DNA from: G958295935 sp965224235
GTDB lineage: Bacteria > Chloroflexota > Dehalococcoidia > Lucifugimonadales > Lucifugimonadaceae
Direction: 5' to 3'
Assembly: GCA_965224235.1 (NCBI GenBank)
Contig: CBDCYP010000002.1
Coordinates: 1,922,001 to 1,986,000 of the forward strand
Length of the DNA: 64,000 nucleotides
Within the stretch, counting starts at the first letter, position 1; every line of letters starts with the position of its first letter. Made by a program: the position numbers and the translations under genes. The notes beneath the pieces were generated by a model, which had not been told where the DNA came from, ran no database searches, and was given only the letters and a program-made list of their open reading frames with translations. Shown in pieces: positions 41,490 through 49,664 of the stretch.

Positions 41490-41993
41490 TCAAGTGTGTG
41501 ATGGGGGAGTGAGATTGAGGCGTCGATAAAGGGGTTCCACAACGTGGGCAGGGATGAACTCGCCGACGTCTCCACCCAACGCCGCGATCTCCTTAACCCT
41601 TGTGGAACTGACGATCTGGTATTCCAGCGAGCTTAGCAGGCAGACAGTCTCAACGCCCGGCAGCAGGCGCCGGTTCATCAGGGCCATCTCCCGTTCGTAC
41701 TCGAAATCGCTGCCGATTCGCAACCCCCGCACGATGACGGTGGCGTGAACGCGGTCCGCCAGTTCGACTAACAGCCCGCCAAATGGCCGTACGTCGACTT
41801 TATGCACGTGGCCTGTAGCAGCGCGGATCATATCGACCCGCTCGTCTACCGAGAACATCAGCGACTTTGGCGGATCGATGTATACGGCTACCACCACCTC
41901 GTCAAACAACCGCGCCGTCCTCTCGACGATATCGACATGGCCTGTTGTGACCGGGTCGAACGTGCCGGGGTAGACCGCCCTGACTACCGACAA
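41490..41993 (-). CDS. coaD: Phosphopantetheine adenylyltransferase
   Basis: CoaD transfers AMP from ATP to 4'-phosphopantetheine, the fourth step of coenzyme A synthesis. The 167-residue length and motifs are standard: the nucleotidyltransferase loop YPGTFDPVTTGHVDIVERTA (T-G-H at 17-19), RGLRIGSDFEYEREMALMNR for substrate binding, and the C-terminal VSSTRVKEIAALGGDV. Its start overlaps the rsmD stop by ten bases, so the two are translated from one mRNA, the common rsmD-coaD arrangement. Confidence 0.96.
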   Translation of the reverse strand: MSVVRAVYPGTFDPVTTGHVDIVERTARLFDEVVVAVYIDPPKSLMFSVDERVDMIRAATGHVHKVDVRPFGGLLVELADRVHATVIVRGLRIGSDFEYEREMALMNRRLLPGVETVCLLSSLEYQIVSSTRVKEIAALGGDVGEFIPAHVVEPLYRRLNLTPPSHT

Positions 41994-42598
41994 TGCGAAC
42001 CCCGTGCCGATGTGTTAACCGGCCGGCCGTCACTGCGGTAGACGCTAACGGCCGAATCGCCGTAGATGCGGCGGGACACTATAGCGACTCCCGGCAACGT
42101 GTCCGGCAATTCCATGCGGGACGAGTGTTCAAGATAGACCACAGCATCCTGTTCGAGCATTCCGCGACTCGATAATCGTCCGAGCAACGGTTCGAACGGG
42201 TTGAGCCTGTATGGCGGATCGGCAAACACTAGATCAAACTTGCTTTCGATTCGGCCGAGCACGGCGATGGTGTCACCCTGCCGAACCGTGGCCTTGTCGG
42301 AGAAGCCCCCTTTTTGCAACGCCTCCTCGATGCGCCCACAAAGTTGTCTATCCCTCTCGATGAACAACGCCCGGTCCGCTCCCTTGCTCAACGCGGCAAT
42401 ACCGAACGCGCCCGTACCGGCGTACAGATCCGCTACGGCCCTGCCCTCGGCGCCACCGGGACCGAGCATCGAAAACAGCGCGCCCAACACCCGGCTAGTG
42501 GTGGGTCGCAAGTGGTTTTTTGACTCGTACCGGGGACGGCCTCCTTGGGCCCCGCGCTTGACTTGCATCGTCATTCCGCCCCTCCGACATTGCCTCAT
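41984..42598 (-). CDS. rsmD: 16S rRNA (guanine966-N2)-methyltransferase
   Basis: RsmD methylates G966 of 16S rRNA using S-adenosylmethionine. The 204-residue protein shows RPTTSRVLGALFSML, the SAM loop ADLYAGTGAFGIAALSKGA and the catalytic motif FADPPYRLNPFE. The annotated start gives MRQCRRGGMTMQVKRG; the internal ATG at 42574 (MTMQVKRG) is equally likely. It overlaps coaD and is divergent from lysS. Confidence 0.92.
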   Translation of the reverse strand: MRQCRRGGMTMQVKRGAQGGRPRYESKNHLRPTTSRVLGALFSMLGPGGAEGRAVADLYAGTGAFGIAALSKGADRALFIERDRQLCGRIEEALQKGGFSDKATVRQGDTIAVLGRIESKFDLVFADPPYRLNPFEPLLGRLSSRGMLEQDAVVYLEHSSRMELPDTLPGVAIVSRRIYGDSAVSVYRSDGRPVNTSARGSHCR

Positions 42599-42885
42599 AC
42601 CGCGTATTGACCGTTAGACCGCCGCCGATGCGGGATATCCACTCGGGCGGCGACGGTGAATCCGCGCATCGGCGCGTCACCAGGGCGTTTAGGATTATTT
42701 AGATCAATGCCGTTTCATCGCAACGCCCACGCGCAGCGGATTTGGATAGATTTACATGAAATCCCGCGATGCACGTCGTGTGGGAAGTCCACCCGGCGCA
42801 GTTGCGCGGCCGCGGCCGCGGACTAGAATTGTTGACGCGTCGGAGAGGGGTCGGCGGATCGGCTTCTCGTACCCTTGGAAAGGCC

Positions 42886-44406
42886 ATGCCGATTAACGAA
42901 CCACATAACGAACCGCCCCACGATGAGCACAGGCTGACACAGGCGCGGCTCGATAAGCTGCAAGCGGTCCGCTCACGCGGGATCGACCCCTATCCCGCCC
43001 GGTACGACCGGAGCCACTCCGTGGCGGAGTCGCTCCGGCTGTTCGAGTCGTTGCCCGTTGACGAGAGTGAAGGCGACCCGCGGACCGGCGACGTGCGGAT
43101 AGCCGGCAGGATCATGGCCCGCCGCGGAATGGGCAAGGCGTCGTTCATCGACGTGCAGGACGGCGCCGGCCGCATTCAGGTCCACCTGCGCGCCGACCTG
43201 CTCGGTGAAGCGTACGGGCTCGTCGAGCTACTGGACCTTGGGGATATCATAGGCGTGGCCGGGCCGGTGTTTCGCACGCGACGGGGCCAGGTGAGTATCG
43301 AGGGCCGCGAGGTTGCCATGCTCGCAAAGGCGCTAAGACCACTGCCCGACAAGTGGGCTGGCCTGCGCGATACAGAGGCGCGATACCGCCAACGCTACCT
43401 CGACCTGATCGCAAACGATCGGGCAGTCCGTAACGCCTACCTCAGGTCAGAGGTCGTCGCTCAGATGCGGCGATTCCTGCACGGCCGCGGGTTTATAGAG
43501 GTCGAAACGCCAATGCTCGTACCCGTAGCGGCCGGGGCGATGGCGCGCCCGTTCGAGACGCATCACAACGCGCTCAACAGGGACCTTTACCTTCGCATCG
43601 CGAGCGAGTTGTATCTGAAGCGGCTCATCGTAGGCGGAATGGAGAAGGTATTTGAGATCGGCCGCATGTTTCGAAACGAGGGCATAGACCACGACCACAA
43701 TCCGGAGTTCACTACGCTCGAGAGCTACGAGGCGTTTGCCGACTATCGGGACGTGATGGAGATGGTCGAGCAGATGGTGGCTACCATCGCAGTGGATGTC
43801 ACCGGATCGGCCGTCATAACGTCCGGTTCCGGAGAGAGGCCGGAGATCGACCTGACGCCGCCGTGGCCGCGGTTGGACCTGCGGACCGAGATCATCAAGA
43901 GGACCGGCATCGACTTCCTTGAACACAGCGACACAGAATCGCTCGCCCGCACGATGCGTGAGCGCGAAATCCACGTGGAGCAGGGCTCTTCGTGGGGCCG
44001 TCTCCTCGACAAAGTGATCTCTACGAACGTGGAGCCGCACATCGTGCAGCCGGCTTTCCTTGTGGACTATCCGGTGGCGATGTCACCCCTGGCCAAGCGC
44101 AAGCCCGGCGCGGACGGCATCGTGGAGCGATTCGAGGCGTTTGTGATGGGCAGTGAGTTGGCCAACGCGTTCAGTGAGCTGAACGACCCAGTTGACCAGC
44201 GAGGGCGGTTCGAGGAGCAGGAACGCTTGCGCGTGGATTTCGGCGAAGACGAAACCGACAGGCTGGACGAGGACTTTCTCATAGCCGTGGAGCACGGCAT
44301 GCCGCCGACCGGCGGCTTGGGGATGGGGATCGACCGGCTAGCGATGCTGATTGCGGGCGAGGAATCGATACGGGAAGTGCTCCTGTTCCCCCAGCTAAGG
44401 ACGTAA
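42886..44406 (+). CDS. lysS: Lysyl-tRNA synthetase, class II
   Basis: A 506-residue class II enzyme that charges tRNA-Lys. The N-terminal OB fold with VRIAGRIMARRGMGKASFID binds the anticodon. Class II motifs are all present: motif 1 around FLHGRGFIEVETPMLVPVAA, motif 2 FEIGRMFRNEGIDHDHNPEF, and motif 3 GGLGMGIDRLAMLIAGEESI. The ATG at 42886 preceded by GGAAAGG is chosen; the frame extends 39 codons upstream with unrelated composition. The gene is divergent from rsmD. serS follows after a 500-base gap filled with repeats. Confidence 0.96.
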   Translation: MPINEPHNEPPHDEHRLTQARLDKLQAVRSRGIDPYPARYDRSHSVAESLRLFESLPVDESEGDPRTGDVRIAGRIMARRGMGKASFIDVQDGAGRIQVHLRADLLGEAYGLVELLDLGDIIGVAGPVFRTRRGQVSIEGREVAMLAKALRPLPDKWAGLRDTEARYRQRYLDLIANDRAVRNAYLRSEVVAQMRRFLHGRGFIEVETPMLVPVAAGAMARPFETHHNALNRDLYLRIASELYLKRLIVGGMEKVFEIGRMFRNEGIDHDHNPEFTTLESYEAFADYRDVMEMVEQMVATIAVDVTGSAVITSGSGERPEIDLTPPWPRLDLRTEIIKRTGIDFLEHSDTESLARTMREREIHVEQGSSWGRLLDKVISTNVEPHIVQPAFLVDYPVAMSPLAKRKPGADGIVERFEAFVMGSELANAFSELNDPVDQRGRFEEQERLRVDFGEDETDRLDEDFLIAVEHGMPPTGGLGMGIDRLAMLIAGEESIREVLLFPQLRT

Positions 44407-44636
44407 CGTGTTTCCGAATCACACCGCCGTATCGGCCGCGCCGCGGGTCACGACCCGGGTAGTGGCGCCTCTTGTGGGCGCCTGCTTGTTTGCGCGCAGC
44501 AGGGCGTTAGTCCTGACCCGGATGGGCGAAAGCGAGCGATTTCATAAGAGGGCGTCTAAAATGATGGGGGTGGAGTGAAGCGTAAACGCCTGTCATCGCT
44601 ATGAAATCAAACACAGTCGCCATTTCGCATCGTAGT
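44407..44636. other. Gap with a solo MITE B end
   Basis: No gene is seen. A single family-B terminus, TAAGAGGGCGTCTAA, lies at 44545-44559 without a partner, which suggests a deleted or degraded copy. The remainder is unassigned. Confidence 0.5.
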
Positions 44637-44831
44637 GGCGGGTTTCAAGAGCGTGTTTCAGAAACCTCGGATCTCCGAAGTGACAATTCATCGGAGACCG
44701 AAGTTCGTCGGCGCTCAGAGAATGACGACGTATTACAATCTCGTCACTCACCTGAAAAGAGGAATCTCGTCGCAAGGAGTTCGACATGAAAATGTGCAAA
44801 GGAATTCTGAAACATGCTCTTCAAACCCGCC
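44637..44831. repeat. Family E repeat, complete copy
   Basis: Imperfect 25-bp inverted ends: GGCGGGTTTCAAGAGCGTGT at 44637 and CATGCTCTTCAAACCCGCC ending at 44831. The interior resembles that of the copy at 47357 and contains the undisturbed site CCTGAAAAGAGG (44751-44762), into which a family-D element has inserted in the other copy. The 70 bases after it (to 44901) also match 40420-40487, so the repeated unit may be larger. Confidence 0.75.
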
Positions 44832-44907
44832 TCCGGCCTCGCCGTGGGACGGCGCCCCATTTTTATCAACTCGTGTGGCCTTCGCAAGGCCATAGTGGTT
44901 CCAATGG

Positions 44908-46167
44908 ATGCTGAGTCTCGAACACATTGTCAATGACGTGGATTCGGTACGCGCCGCGCTGAAACGACGCGGCGAGGATCCGCCTCTCGACGAGATACTT
45001 GTCCTCGACTCCCGCCGCCGGGACCTGATTCACGAAGCGGAGACGATCAGGGCGAATCGAAACGAGGTCAGCCGGGCGATCGGCCGGGAAAGACGCCGGC
45101 CCACCGACGACGAGACTTCAGAAATGCGCCAGGCAGGTCAGCGGATCAGGGAGATCGAAGCCGAACTCGGTTCGGTCCAGGAGTCGCTGAGCGACATCAT
45201 GCTCGCAATCCCAAATCTGCCGGACGAATCTGTGCCCGACGGACTCGATGAGTCTGCCAACGTTCTTGTGCGGGTCGGCCGCGATGCGTCGCCGAACCCT
45301 GCGGCAAAGCCGCATTGGGACCTCGGTGAGGAGCTGGGGATCATCGATATGGAGGCCGGCGCACGGCTCTCGGGCGCTCGTTTCTACGTCCTGAAGGGCA
45401 AGGGGGCCCGGCTGCACCGCGCGCTCTCCAACTGGCTGTTGAACGTCCTCACAGAAGAGTTTGGATACACGGAGATTATGCCTCCGCTCCTGGTTCGCCC
45501 CGACACAATGACTGGGTCGGGCAACTTGCCAAAGTTCAAAGACAACCTCTATAGGGACGAAGAGACGGACCTGTGGCTGGCGCCGACGGCAGAGGTGGGG
45601 CTAAACGCACTGCATCAGGGGGAGATCATCGAGCCCCACGTGTTGCCACTGAAGTACGTGGCGTGCACGCCGTGCTTTCGCAAAGAGCACACCGCGGCTG
45701 GGAGAGACGTGCGGGGAATGAAACGGGTGCATCAGTTCGATAAGGTGGAGATGTTCCGGTACGTCGAACCGGAGGACTCCGAACGGGCATTGGAAGAGAT
45801 GGTCGAGCAGGCCACTACCCTATGCGAACGTCTGGGCTTGCCGCACCGCGTTTTGGAGCTCTGCGCAGGCGACATCGGCTTTCAGGCGTCGAAGACGTAC
45901 GACATTGAGGTATGGGCGCCCGGCTCGGGCGAGTGGCTGGAGATCAGCTCGGTATCGACGTGCACCGACTTTCAGGCGAGGCGGAACAACACTCGTTTTC
46001 GACCTGAACGCGGCGCACGAACAAAATTCCCGCACACACTGAACGGCTCGGCATTCGGCATGCCGCGCCTGCTTATAGCGACGCTGGAAAACGGCGCCAT
46101 GCCCGACGGATCGATCGAGATCCCTGAGCTAATACGCCCCTACACCGGTTTCGACCGCTTCACGTAA
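44908..46167 (+). CDS. serS: Seryl-tRNA synthetase
   Basis: A 419-residue class II enzyme for serine charging. The N-terminal coiled-coil arm spans about 30-100 (RDLIHEAETIRANRNEVSRA, QRIREIEAELGSVQ). Motif 2 is CFRKEHTAAGRDVRGMKRVH and motif 3 includes LNGSAFGMPRLLIATLENGA. The ATG at 44908 matches family N-termini (MLSLEHIVND). There is no clear ribosome site; the upstream 70 bases belong to a dispersed repeat. A second out-of-frame ATG sits four bases earlier. The repeats probably replaced part of the original lysS-serS spacer. Confidence 0.95.
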   Translation: MLSLEHIVNDVDSVRAALKRRGEDPPLDEILVLDSRRRDLIHEAETIRANRNEVSRAIGRERRRPTDDETSEMRQAGQRIREIEAELGSVQESLSDIMLAIPNLPDESVPDGLDESANVLVRVGRDASPNPAAKPHWDLGEELGIIDMEAGARLSGARFYVLKGKGARLHRALSNWLLNVLTEEFGYTEIMPPLLVRPDTMTGSGNLPKFKDNLYRDEETDLWLAPTAEVGLNALHQGEIIEPHVLPLKYVACTPCFRKEHTAAGRDVRGMKRVHQFDKVEMFRYVEPEDSERALEEMVEQATTLCERLGLPHRVLELCAGDIGFQASKTYDIEVWAPGSGEWLEISSVSTCTDFQARRNNTRFRPERGARTKFPHTLNGSAFGMPRLLIATLENGAMPDGSIEIPELIRPYTGFDRFT

Positions 46168-46181
46168 CGGAAGATTCGGCC

Positions 46182-46713
46182 ATGGCGGCCGAAACTCCGG
46201 CCGCAGGCGCGGCGCCGACACAAGTCCCGCCAACTTCAGTCTCGCCGCCAGCCGCGCCGACTCCCGCCCCGGAGCAGGGAGAAGCGTTCGACATCACTAA
46301 CGCGGCGCGCGATGCCATGGGGGATGTCTCAAGTTTTGCGTTCGAAATGAACATCACCCTGAAGGTTCAGGGCAGCGACGTCATGATGGCTTACGACGGT
46401 GACGGTTTCTTTCACTACAGCTCTGCCACCCTCACCCTTGCCACCCCCACCGAGACCGTGGACAGGAAGGTCATTGTTGCTGACAGGAGCTACGTCTTCG
46501 ATGCTTCTACCGTGAGCTAGGACGAATTGGAACAAAACGCGCCGTTCCTTCCCCTCGTCAACCCTGGCGTGCATTTCGGCTCCTACTCAGAAGAACTCGC
46601 CAATTCCGAGGCGTACGGGCAGTTGTAACTGATCCGAAGTGAGGTACTGGACGGTGTGGACACCCACGTCATATCGGTCAGGCTGAATGTCGAGCGAATC
46701 GGCGCTGTTGGCG
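46182..46713 (+). pseudogene. Lipoprotein-like gene, decayed and cut by a family D repeat
   Basis: The frame AETPAAGAAPTQVPPTSVSP, then VSSFAFEMNITLKVQGSDVM and LTLATPTETVDRKVIVADRS, has the look of an LppX/LolA-like lipoprotein after its lipidated cysteine, but the signal peptide is missing. The frame is stopped by TAG at 46518-46520, where Trp is likely (STVS-x-DELEQ), and by TAA near 46626. It continues as LDGVDTHVISVRLNVERIGA until a family-D element begins at 46714. It is a pseudogene. Confidence 0.65.
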
Positions 46714-46921
46714 GAGACCTTTGCATAACTAGCTCCCCGACCAGTGATTCCTCACTCCTTGTCACCCTGAACGCCCCCATGTCACCCTGAACACTCCCCA
46801 TGTCACCCTGAGCGAAGCCGAAGGGTCTGGGTAAGAGGGGCGGGGCATGCCATCTGGATGGCTTGGGTCCTTCGCAACATACAAATGGCATGTGTCGAGG
46901 TTACGCAAAGGTCTCTTGGCG
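46708..46921. repeat. Family D repeat, copy 1
   Basis: A 202-bp element (46714-46915) with ends GAGACCTTTGC and GCAAAGGTCTC and 6-bp duplications TTGGCG at 46708-46713 and 46916-46921. The interior includes GTCACCCTGAGCGAAGCCGA and GCATGCCATCTGGATGGCTT. It separates the lipoprotein-like and kelch-like pseudogene parts. Confidence 0.85.
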
Positions 46922-47355
46922 CGGGGGCTGTCCGACATGGTGGTGCTCGACGATGGCCGGGTCCTGGCGACAGGAGGCAGGTGCGATAACTACTAGGGGA
47001 CGAGTCGCACGGAGGTATACGAACCGGAAGCCGACGAGTGAGCCCTCACCGCCAGCATGCACGTCCCTCAAGATCAACCGATCGCGGTCGTACTGTCCGA
47101 CGGCCGGGCGCTCGCGGTGGACGGCGAAAATCCCGGAGGCGAAACGAACTCCCCGCACTCGACCACGGAGATTTTCGACCCACGGACAGACTCAGGGTCC
47201 CGGGACCGGATCTGTCCGCCCCGCGGTCCAATCACTCAGCGACACTGCTGCCGGACGGGAGGGTTTTCCTGGTAGGAGGCATCGGGGTAACGGTCGAGAA
47301 TGGCAGGATATATTCGCTCGACACGTACGAGTTCATCACGCCGCCAATTCGGTAG
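46922..47355 (+). pseudogene. Kelch-repeat protein remnant
   Basis: Fragments MVVLDDGRVLATGGR, SRTEVYEPEADE, VLSDGRALAVDGENPGGETN, TEIFDPRTDS and ATLLPDGRVFLVGGIGVTVE are kelch/galactose-oxidase-type propeller blades in two frames. TAG near 46994 and TGA near 47038 interrupt it, both at positions where Trp is expected (NY-x-GTSRTEVY, DE-x-ALTAS). It lies on the far side of the family-D element from the lipoprotein-like remnant, and the two may once have been a single gene or neighbours. Confidence 0.65.
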
Positions 47356-47356
47356 G

Positions 47357-47740
47357 GGCGGGTTTTAAGAGGATGTTTCATAACGATGAGACCACCTGAA
47401 TCACGATCCATTGGATTACGGTGTTCGCCGGAAATATGAGGTATGGCACCGTATTCCAATCTCGACATTTCCTTGAAAAGAGACCTTTGCGTAACCAACT
47501 CCCCAACGTATCATCCCGCCTCCTCGATATGTCATTCCGAGCGCAGCCGAGGAACCTAAGCCATCCAGACGGCATGCCCCGCTCCTCTTACCCAGACCCT
47601 TCGGCTTCGCTCAGGGTGACATGGAGTGAGGAATCACTGGTTGGGGAACTAGCTACGCAAAGGTCTTTGAAAACGGGAATCTATTCCCCGACCGCGTTGG
47701 GCGAAACTAAGCAGGTGCTTTGTGAAACATGCTCTTCAAA
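47357..47740. repeat. Family E repeat, copy with nested family D element
   Basis: Left end GGCGGGTTTTAAGAGGATGT at 47357; right end GTGAAACATGCTCTTCAAA at about 47723-47740, where the outer bases are lost. Interior bases such as GTATTCCAATCTCGACATTT match the complete copy at 44637. A family-D element occupies 47480-47667. Confidence 0.7.
47474..47673. repeat. Family D repeat, copy 2, nested in family E
   Basis: A 188-bp element (47480-47667) starting GAGACCTTTGCG and ending CGCAAAGGTCTT, flanked by TGAAAA at 47474-47479 and 47668-47673. The uninterrupted site with one TGAAAA exists at 44753-44758 in the other family-E copy, which confirms the boundaries and the 6-bp duplication. Confidence 0.85.
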
Positions 47741-48156
47741 GAAGGGAACAAACAGACGACGCTGTTCGTCTATATTCTGAAGAGCAAAAAGCAGTCGTAG
47801 GGAAAGTCCTGGAGTCGAATACGAACTTATGGCTAGCTATCTTGCTGGCCGTCAGCCTTCTGTTGTTGGCGGCCATCGCGTGTGCGGAGACACCCGTGTC
47901 ACCCACACCGGCCAGCGAAATGGCCTCCCCTGAAGTCCCGCAACGGCCTCCCCGTCCACCAACGTCTACGCTCCAAGAAAGAAAAGTCCAAACCCCGACG
48001 GAATACGGCAACAACACGCGCGTAGTCGATGGAGGCAGACATGTGTGGCGCCTGCCTTGCCCGCCAATGCCTCCCGCCACCTTTGTAGCCTCTATCATAC
48101 TGACCGACCTGCGTCCCGGCTCCCACCTGTACTTGAACCGGGGACGGTTCCGTTAA
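47722..48156 (+). CDS. Possible lipoprotein fragment
   Basis: A 144-codon frame whose first 20 or so codons come from the family-E repeat end. Residues 33-54 (NLWLAILLAVSLLLLAAIAC) form a lipoprotein signal peptide with a cysteine, followed by the Pro/Ser/Thr-rich AETPVSPTPASEMASPEVPQ. The remainder (GGRHVWRLPCPPMPPATFVA) resembles an SH3-like or DUF-type domain only weakly. There is no convincing start codon of its own. It may be the 5' end of a decayed lipoprotein gene; I cannot tell whether it is expressed. Confidence 0.35.
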   Translation: MKHALQRREQTDDAVRLYSEEQKAVVGKVLESNTNLWLAILLAVSLLLLAAIACAETPVSPTPASEMASPEVPQRPPRPPTSTLQERKVQTPTEYGNNTRVVDGGRHVWRLPCPPMPPATFVASIILTDLRPGSHLYLNRGRFR

Positions 48157-48248
48157 AACATCTCCCCGCCCCGATTACCGCACCGCCGAGGGCCGAGAAC
48201 GCATTGCCGAGGTACTGGAGGATAGTTCCTTGATGAGACTCATCCTAA

Positions 48249-48270
48249 CCCCCCCCCCCCCCCCCCCCCC
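48249..48270. repeat. Run of 22 consecutive C
   Basis: An uninterrupted homopolymer in a non-coding stretch. A run of this length is unusual and error-prone in sequencing, so the true length is uncertain. The other strand would be a G-run able to form a quadruplex. The nearby gap 48157-48429 shows no gene. Confidence 0.9.
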
Positions 48271-48429
48271 GGAATGTCCTTAACCAGGCATGCCCCTTTG
48301 TCAGTACTCCCACCACAAACAGAATTATCCTGACGCACGCTGGTTCTACCCCACGCCACTGCGCACTTCACGCGTCACTAATCGACACCGTGCCTTCCTG
48401 GACCACTACTACACCACACAGACACTGGA

Positions 48430-48463
48430 GAGCCGGATGCGGTGAAAGCCGCACTTTCGATTC
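48430..48463 (+). ncRNA. Group II intron domain V (remnant of an intron 3' end)
   Basis: The 34-base hairpin begins GAGCCGGATGCGGTGAAAGC and continues CGCACTTTCGATTC, the classic domain V layout with the GAAA loop (48444-48447) and the catalytic AGC. The lower 3' strand deviates from perfect pairing, which suggests decay. The intron 3' end, with domain VI, probably lies within the next 60-70 bases (CGGCCTACCCTAC near 48513-48525). No reverse transcriptase is found upstream, so only the tail is left. Confidence 0.7.
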
Positions 48464-48589
48464 GGAGGGGCCCCGACGGAAAAGTGCTCCGCTAACGCGG
48501 CGTAACTCGCCGGCGGCCTACCCTACTCGACAATCGGCAGGGCGTTGCAGCCGCCCTCGGCCCTGCCCTTCTGAACCGTAACGGCGCCG

Positions 48590-49552
48590 TTACCACCATA
48601 CCTTGCCGGCGATCTCAGATTGGATCTCCTGCCAGTCTTTGGTGTAGACGCCGGAAGAGAGGTACTTCCAACCCCCGTCTGCGAAAAGGCACACGATGTT
48701 GCCGCTGTCTATCTTGCCTGCCACTTTGTGAGCGGTCGCCGCCACCGCCCCTGACGATACGCCGGCAAAAATACCCGCTTCGGTGAGCAGCCACTTCGTG
48801 TAGTAGAACGCCTCTTCGGCCTCGACGAGTATCCGCCCGTCGAGCGCGTCGAGGTCCAGTATCGGCGGAATAAACCCGTGTTCGATAGACCTTAGCCCCT
48901 GCACCACGTCGTCGGGGTGCGGAGCGGTGGCCACGATCTGCACGTTCGGGTTGTGCTCACGAAGGGCCTTGCCCGTGCCCATGAGGGTGCCCCCTGTGCC
49001 CAGACCGGCTATGAAAACGTCCACGTCCGGCAGGTCACGCACTATCTCCGGCCCCGTGGTCTCGTAGTGCGCCAGCGGGTTGGCCTCGCTGGCGTACTGG
49101 TACGGCATGAACCAGGAGGGGTTTTCGAGGGCGATCTGCTCTGCCACGAGTATCGACTCGTTCGTTCCCTTGTCGGCGTCGGAGTAGATGATTTCGGCGC
49201 CGTACGCCTCGAGAAACTGAACACGTTCCGATCCCACGCTCGCCGGCATGACCACTTTGACGTTGTAGCCCTTGACACGCCCGACCATCGCCAGTCCGAT
49301 GCCGGTGTTACCGCTTGTCGGCTCAAGGATCGTGGCGCCCGGTTTGAGCAAGCCCTGCGACTCGGCGTGCTCGATCATGGAACGGGCGATCCGGTCTTTG
49401 ACCGAGCCGGTGGGGTTATGACCTTCGAGCTTGGCGAAGATCCGGACCTGCTCGTTCGGGCTCAGGCCGTGGACCTCCACCAACGGCGTATTGCCCACGG
49501 CGTCGATGATGTCCCGTTTGTAGGCTCTGGCACGGGTGTTTCTGATGGTCAA
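48590..49552 (-). CDS. Cysteine synthase family enzyme (CysK/CysM type)
   Basis: A 320-residue pyridoxal-phosphate enzyme that makes cysteine from an activated serine and a sulfide or thiocarboxylate donor. Lys52 in NPTGSVKDR binds the cofactor, TSGNTG (79-84) and GTGGTLMGTG hold its phosphate and substrate. The start ATG at 49552 gives a standard N-terminus (RDIIDAVGNTPLVEVHGLSP). A moeB-like activating enzyme is encoded just upstream on the same strand, recalling the CysM-MoeZ-CysO route of actinobacteria, in which a ubiquitin-like protein carries the sulfur. A terminator-like hairpin separates the two genes. No CysO-like gene is seen in the window. Confidence 0.9.
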   Translation of the reverse strand: MTIRNTRARAYKRDIIDAVGNTPLVEVHGLSPNEQVRIFAKLEGHNPTGSVKDRIARSMIEHAESQGLLKPGATILEPTSGNTGIGLAMVGRVKGYNVKVVMPASVGSERVQFLEAYGAEIIYSDADKGTNESILVAEQIALENPSWFMPYQYASEANPLAHYETTGPEIVRDLPDVDVFIAGLGTGGTLMGTGKALREHNPNVQIVATAPHPDDVVQGLRSIEHGFIPPILDLDALDGRILVEAEEAFYYTKWLLTEAGIFAGVSSGAVAATAHKVAGKIDSGNIVCLFADGGWKYLSSGVYTKDWQEIQSEIAGKVWW

Positions 49553-49609
49553 TGTGTTTAGGTCGTCGGTCAGGGTGGCGGTTCGGGTCGCGTGGTTTTC
49601 AGTGGCATG

Positions 49610-49643
49610 AAAAGGCCCCGGGCTTTGTGACTTACCGGGGCCC
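49610..49643 (-). terminator. Intrinsic terminator after the moeB-like gene
   Basis: On the minus strand GGGCCCCGG (49643-49635) and CCGGGGCC (49621-49614) form an 8-bp GC stem with a 13-base loop, followed by TTTT. It lies 20 bases past the moeB-like stop and before the cysteine synthase gene. Confidence 0.75.
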
Positions 49644-49664
49644 GATCCGCTTATACGTGTCTGC

